Assembly: GCA_025463615.1 (NCBI GenBank)
Contig: JAODAU010000321.1
Location: forward strand, 1-12,115
Direction: 5' to 3'
Length of the DNA: 12,115 bases
Origin: Microbacteriaceae bacterium
GTDB taxonomy: Bacteria > Actinomycetota > Actinomycetes > Actinomycetales > Microbacteriaceae
Under the pieces are notes generated by a model that worked only from the letters and a program-made list of their open reading frames with translations, did no database searches and was not told where the DNA came from. Shown here one piece after another: positions 10,518 through 12,115 of the stretch; the first letter of the stretch is position 1; the number at the start of each line of letters is the position of its first letter. The translations under genes and the position numbers were made by a program.

Positions 10518-12115
10518 ATGAGACTTACCCGAACACTCGCTGCCCTTGCGGCGGTCGCCACGGTCGGCGCCCTCGCTGTCGCACTCCCCACCGCCGCCCA
10601 CGCCGCGGACGCCCCGAACGTGAAGATCACCGAGTGGATGTACAACCCGGTCAACTCGTCGGGCGAATTCTTCGAGATCACCAACCTCGGTTCGACCGCG
10701 GTCAGCCTCGCCGGCTGGTCGTTCGACGACGACAGCCGCCTGCCCGGCACGGTGCCGCTCGACAGCCTCGGCACCCTCGCCGCCGGCCAGTCGGCGATCG
10801 TGACCGAGTCGTCGGATGCCACGTTCCGCACCGAGTGGTCGCTCGGCGCCGACGTGAAGATCCTCGGCGGCAACGTCACCAACCTCGGCCGCGCCGACGA
10901 GATCAACATCTTCGACGGCTCGGACCCGGTGGCCGACCTGGTCGACCGCCTCACCTACAACGACCAGGGCACCGGCACCGTCAAGGGCCCGCGCACGCAG
11001 GGCGTCGCCGGCATCCCGAAGACCGCCGCCGCACTCGGCGCCAACGACGCATCGCAGTGGCAGCTCGCCGCGGTCGGCGACGCCGAGGGTTCGAAGGCAT
11101 CCACGACCGGCGACATCGGCTCGCCCGGCACCAGCCGGTTCGCGACCACCGCGCCCCCGGCTCCCGCCTGGCAGAGCATCCACATCAACGAGGTCTCGTC
11201 CGACAACGGCGCGACCCCGGTCGGCGACGCGGTCGAGCTGTACAACAGCGGCGCGGCCGACGTGAGCATCGCGGGCTGGCTGCAGATCGACAGCGGCGCG
11301 GCATCCGCGGCCACCCCCTTCTCGGCCAAGCTGCCCGACGGCACCGCGACCACGGTCTTGCCGGCCCACGGCTACGTCTACTTCGGCTCGACCAAGGGTC
11401 TCGGCAGCGGCGGCGACAGCGTGAAGCTGTACCTGCCCGATGGAGCCAACGGCACCGCGGGCACACTCGTCGACTCGGTCGACTTCACCGCCGGCGAGGC
11501 GGGCACCGACGAGAGCAACAACTTCGGCGCCGGATCGTACGCACGCTGCCCCGACGGCACCGGGTCGTTCGCCTCGGTCGCCACGAAGAGCTTCGGCGCC
11601 TCCAACGCCACCGCCTGCCTCACGCCGCTGACCAACCCGGCCGACAACCCGCCGGCCACGCTCAACTGCCAGCCCGAGGCGCCGTCCGGCACCGGCACCC
11701 TTCCCGCCACCGCGCTCACCCCGAGCGCGTGGCCGGGCAGCTCGACCGTCACCGTCGCCGACACCCAGTGCGCCTGGAAGACCACCACCGGCCCCGAGGG
11801 TCGCGACGTGAGCGGGCTCGTCTTCGACCCGAGCAACCCCAACGTGCTGTACTCGGTCAAGAACAAGAGCTGGGTCTTCCGCATGGTCAAGCAGGGCGAC
11901 CTCTGGGTGCCCGACACCACCAACGGCTGGGCTGCGGGCAAGGAGATCTTCTTCCCCGGCAGCACCGATCCGGCCACCAACCAGCCCGACTCCGAGGGCA
12001 TGTCGGTCGGCCCGGATGGCGCGCTCTACGTGACCACCGAGCGCAACAACGCGGCCAACACCATCCCGCTCAACTCGATCCTGCGCTTCGACCCGACCGG
12101 GTCGGGAACGCAGCT
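10518..12115 (+). CDS. Secreted protein with two lamin-tail domains and a possible beta-propeller start (3' partial)
   Basis: The frame stays open from ATG 10518 to the window end, giving 532 residues. Residues 1-30 form a signal peptide: two Arg, an Ala/Val-rich core and a cleavage site after AHA. Two lamin-tail (LTD) domains follow: about 35-148 (VKITEWMYNP, GEFFEITNLG, VSLAGWSFDD, LAAGQSAIVT) and about 222-327 (IHINEVSSDNG, DAVELYNSG, VSIAGWLQID, LPAHGYVYFG). Bacterial LTDs are extracellular Ig-like folds found in nucleases, phosphatases and surface proteins. After a Cys-containing linker, residues about 428-532 (DVSGLVFDPSNPNVLYSV and DSEGMSVGPDGALYVTTER) look like the start of a propeller of the phytase-like esterase/SdiA-regulated kind; this last assignment is tentative. 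The rest is beyond the window, so enzymatic activity and cell-wall anchoring are unknown. Confidence 0.88.
   Translation, partial: MRLTRTLAALAAVATVGALAVALPTAAHAADAPNVKITEWMYNPVNSSGEFFEITNLGSTAVSLAGWSFDDDSRLPGTVPLDSLGTLAAGQSAIVTESSDATFRTEWSLGADVKILGGNVTNLGRADEINIFDGSDPVADLVDRLTYNDQGTGTVKGPRTQGVAGIPKTAAALGANDASQWQLAAVGDAEGSKASTTGDIGSPGTSRFATTAPPAPAWQSIHINEVSSDNGATPVGDAVELYNSGAADVSIAGWLQIDSGAASAATPFSAKLPDGTATTVLPAHGYVYFGSTKGLGSGGDSVKLYLPDGANGTAGTLVDSVDFTAGEAGTDESNNFGAGSYARCPDGTGSFASVATKSFGASNATACLTPLTNPADNPPATLNCQPEAPSGTGTLPATALTPSAWPGSSTVTVADTQCAWKTTTGPEGRDVSGLVFDPSNPNVLYSVKNKSWVFRMVKQGDLWVPDTTNGWAAGKEIFFPGSTDPATNQPDSEGMSVGPDGALYVTTERNNAANTIPLNSILRFDPTGSGTQ

Noticed and set aside
9173..10954. 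A long minus-strand frame spanning the MFS gene, its promoter and the start of the secreted protein
   Set aside because: It is out of frame with the MFS protein, which has real membrane spans, motif A and a strong AGGAGG start.

Overview
This window looks like chromosomal DNA from a high-GC Gram-positive actinobacterium. The evidence is GC-rich third codon positions, frequent GTG/TTG starts, a deazaflavin (F420)-type reductase, DUF2510/PASTA and PspC surface proteins, and several genes that seem to lack a Shine-Dalgarno and start right after a -10-like hexamer. A member of the Microbacteriaceae is my best guess, but this is an inference from gene types and sequence feel; there is no rRNA or marker gene. 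I see no tRNA, rRNA, CRISPR array, insertion sequence or integrase.

Layout. (1) 1-1414, plus strand: the end of a GH130-type mannoside phosphorylase/hydrolase, a short AraC-type regulator overlapping it, a VOC (glyoxalase-fold) protein and a small F420-type nitroreductase-like protein. (2) 1416-2763, minus strand: a YCII-domain protein and, downstream, an aldo/keto reductase. (3) 2764-2922: the only sizeable intergenic region, holding a perfect 16-bp inverted repeat with a nested hairpin between two divergent -10-like boxes. (4) 2923-5058, plus strand: two poorly understood proteins, one with an N-terminal DUF4236 module and a large unassigned remainder, the other a membrane protein made of DUF2510, three membrane segments, a Thr-Pro linker, a PASTA domain and a C-terminal DUF3761 module. 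(5) 5121-7347, plus strand: a PadR regulator and an ABC1/AarF/UbiB-type atypical kinase, 4 nt apart, almost certainly one operon. (6) 7348-8167: an AHSA1/SRPBCC protein (minus) and an ArsR-type regulator (plus), divergent, with only 16 nt between start codons; a palindrome covers both start codons. (7) 8216-8896, plus: PnuC-type nicotinamide riboside transporter. (8) 8908-10419, minus: a PspC-domain membrane protein, and upstream of it an SET-type sugar efflux MFS transporter. (9) 10518 to the window end, plus: a secreted protein with two lamin-tail domains and a possible beta-propeller start, truncated by the window edge.

How the genes work together. Most of the window is ordinary accessory metabolism: small regulators sit next to the genes they probably control (AraC with VOC, PadR with the UbiB-like kinase, ArsR with AHSA1). 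The genome is very compact. Three tail-to-tail gene pairs are separated by 1, 0 and 11 nt with no terminator between them, and the 11-nt case is explained by a 15-bp tandem duplication of the shared stop-codon region. The least explained parts are the DUF4236 gene and its membrane-protein neighbour, the nested inverted repeat in front of them, and the start-codon-embedded ArsR operator candidate. I do not see clear evidence of a wholly new defence or mobile system.
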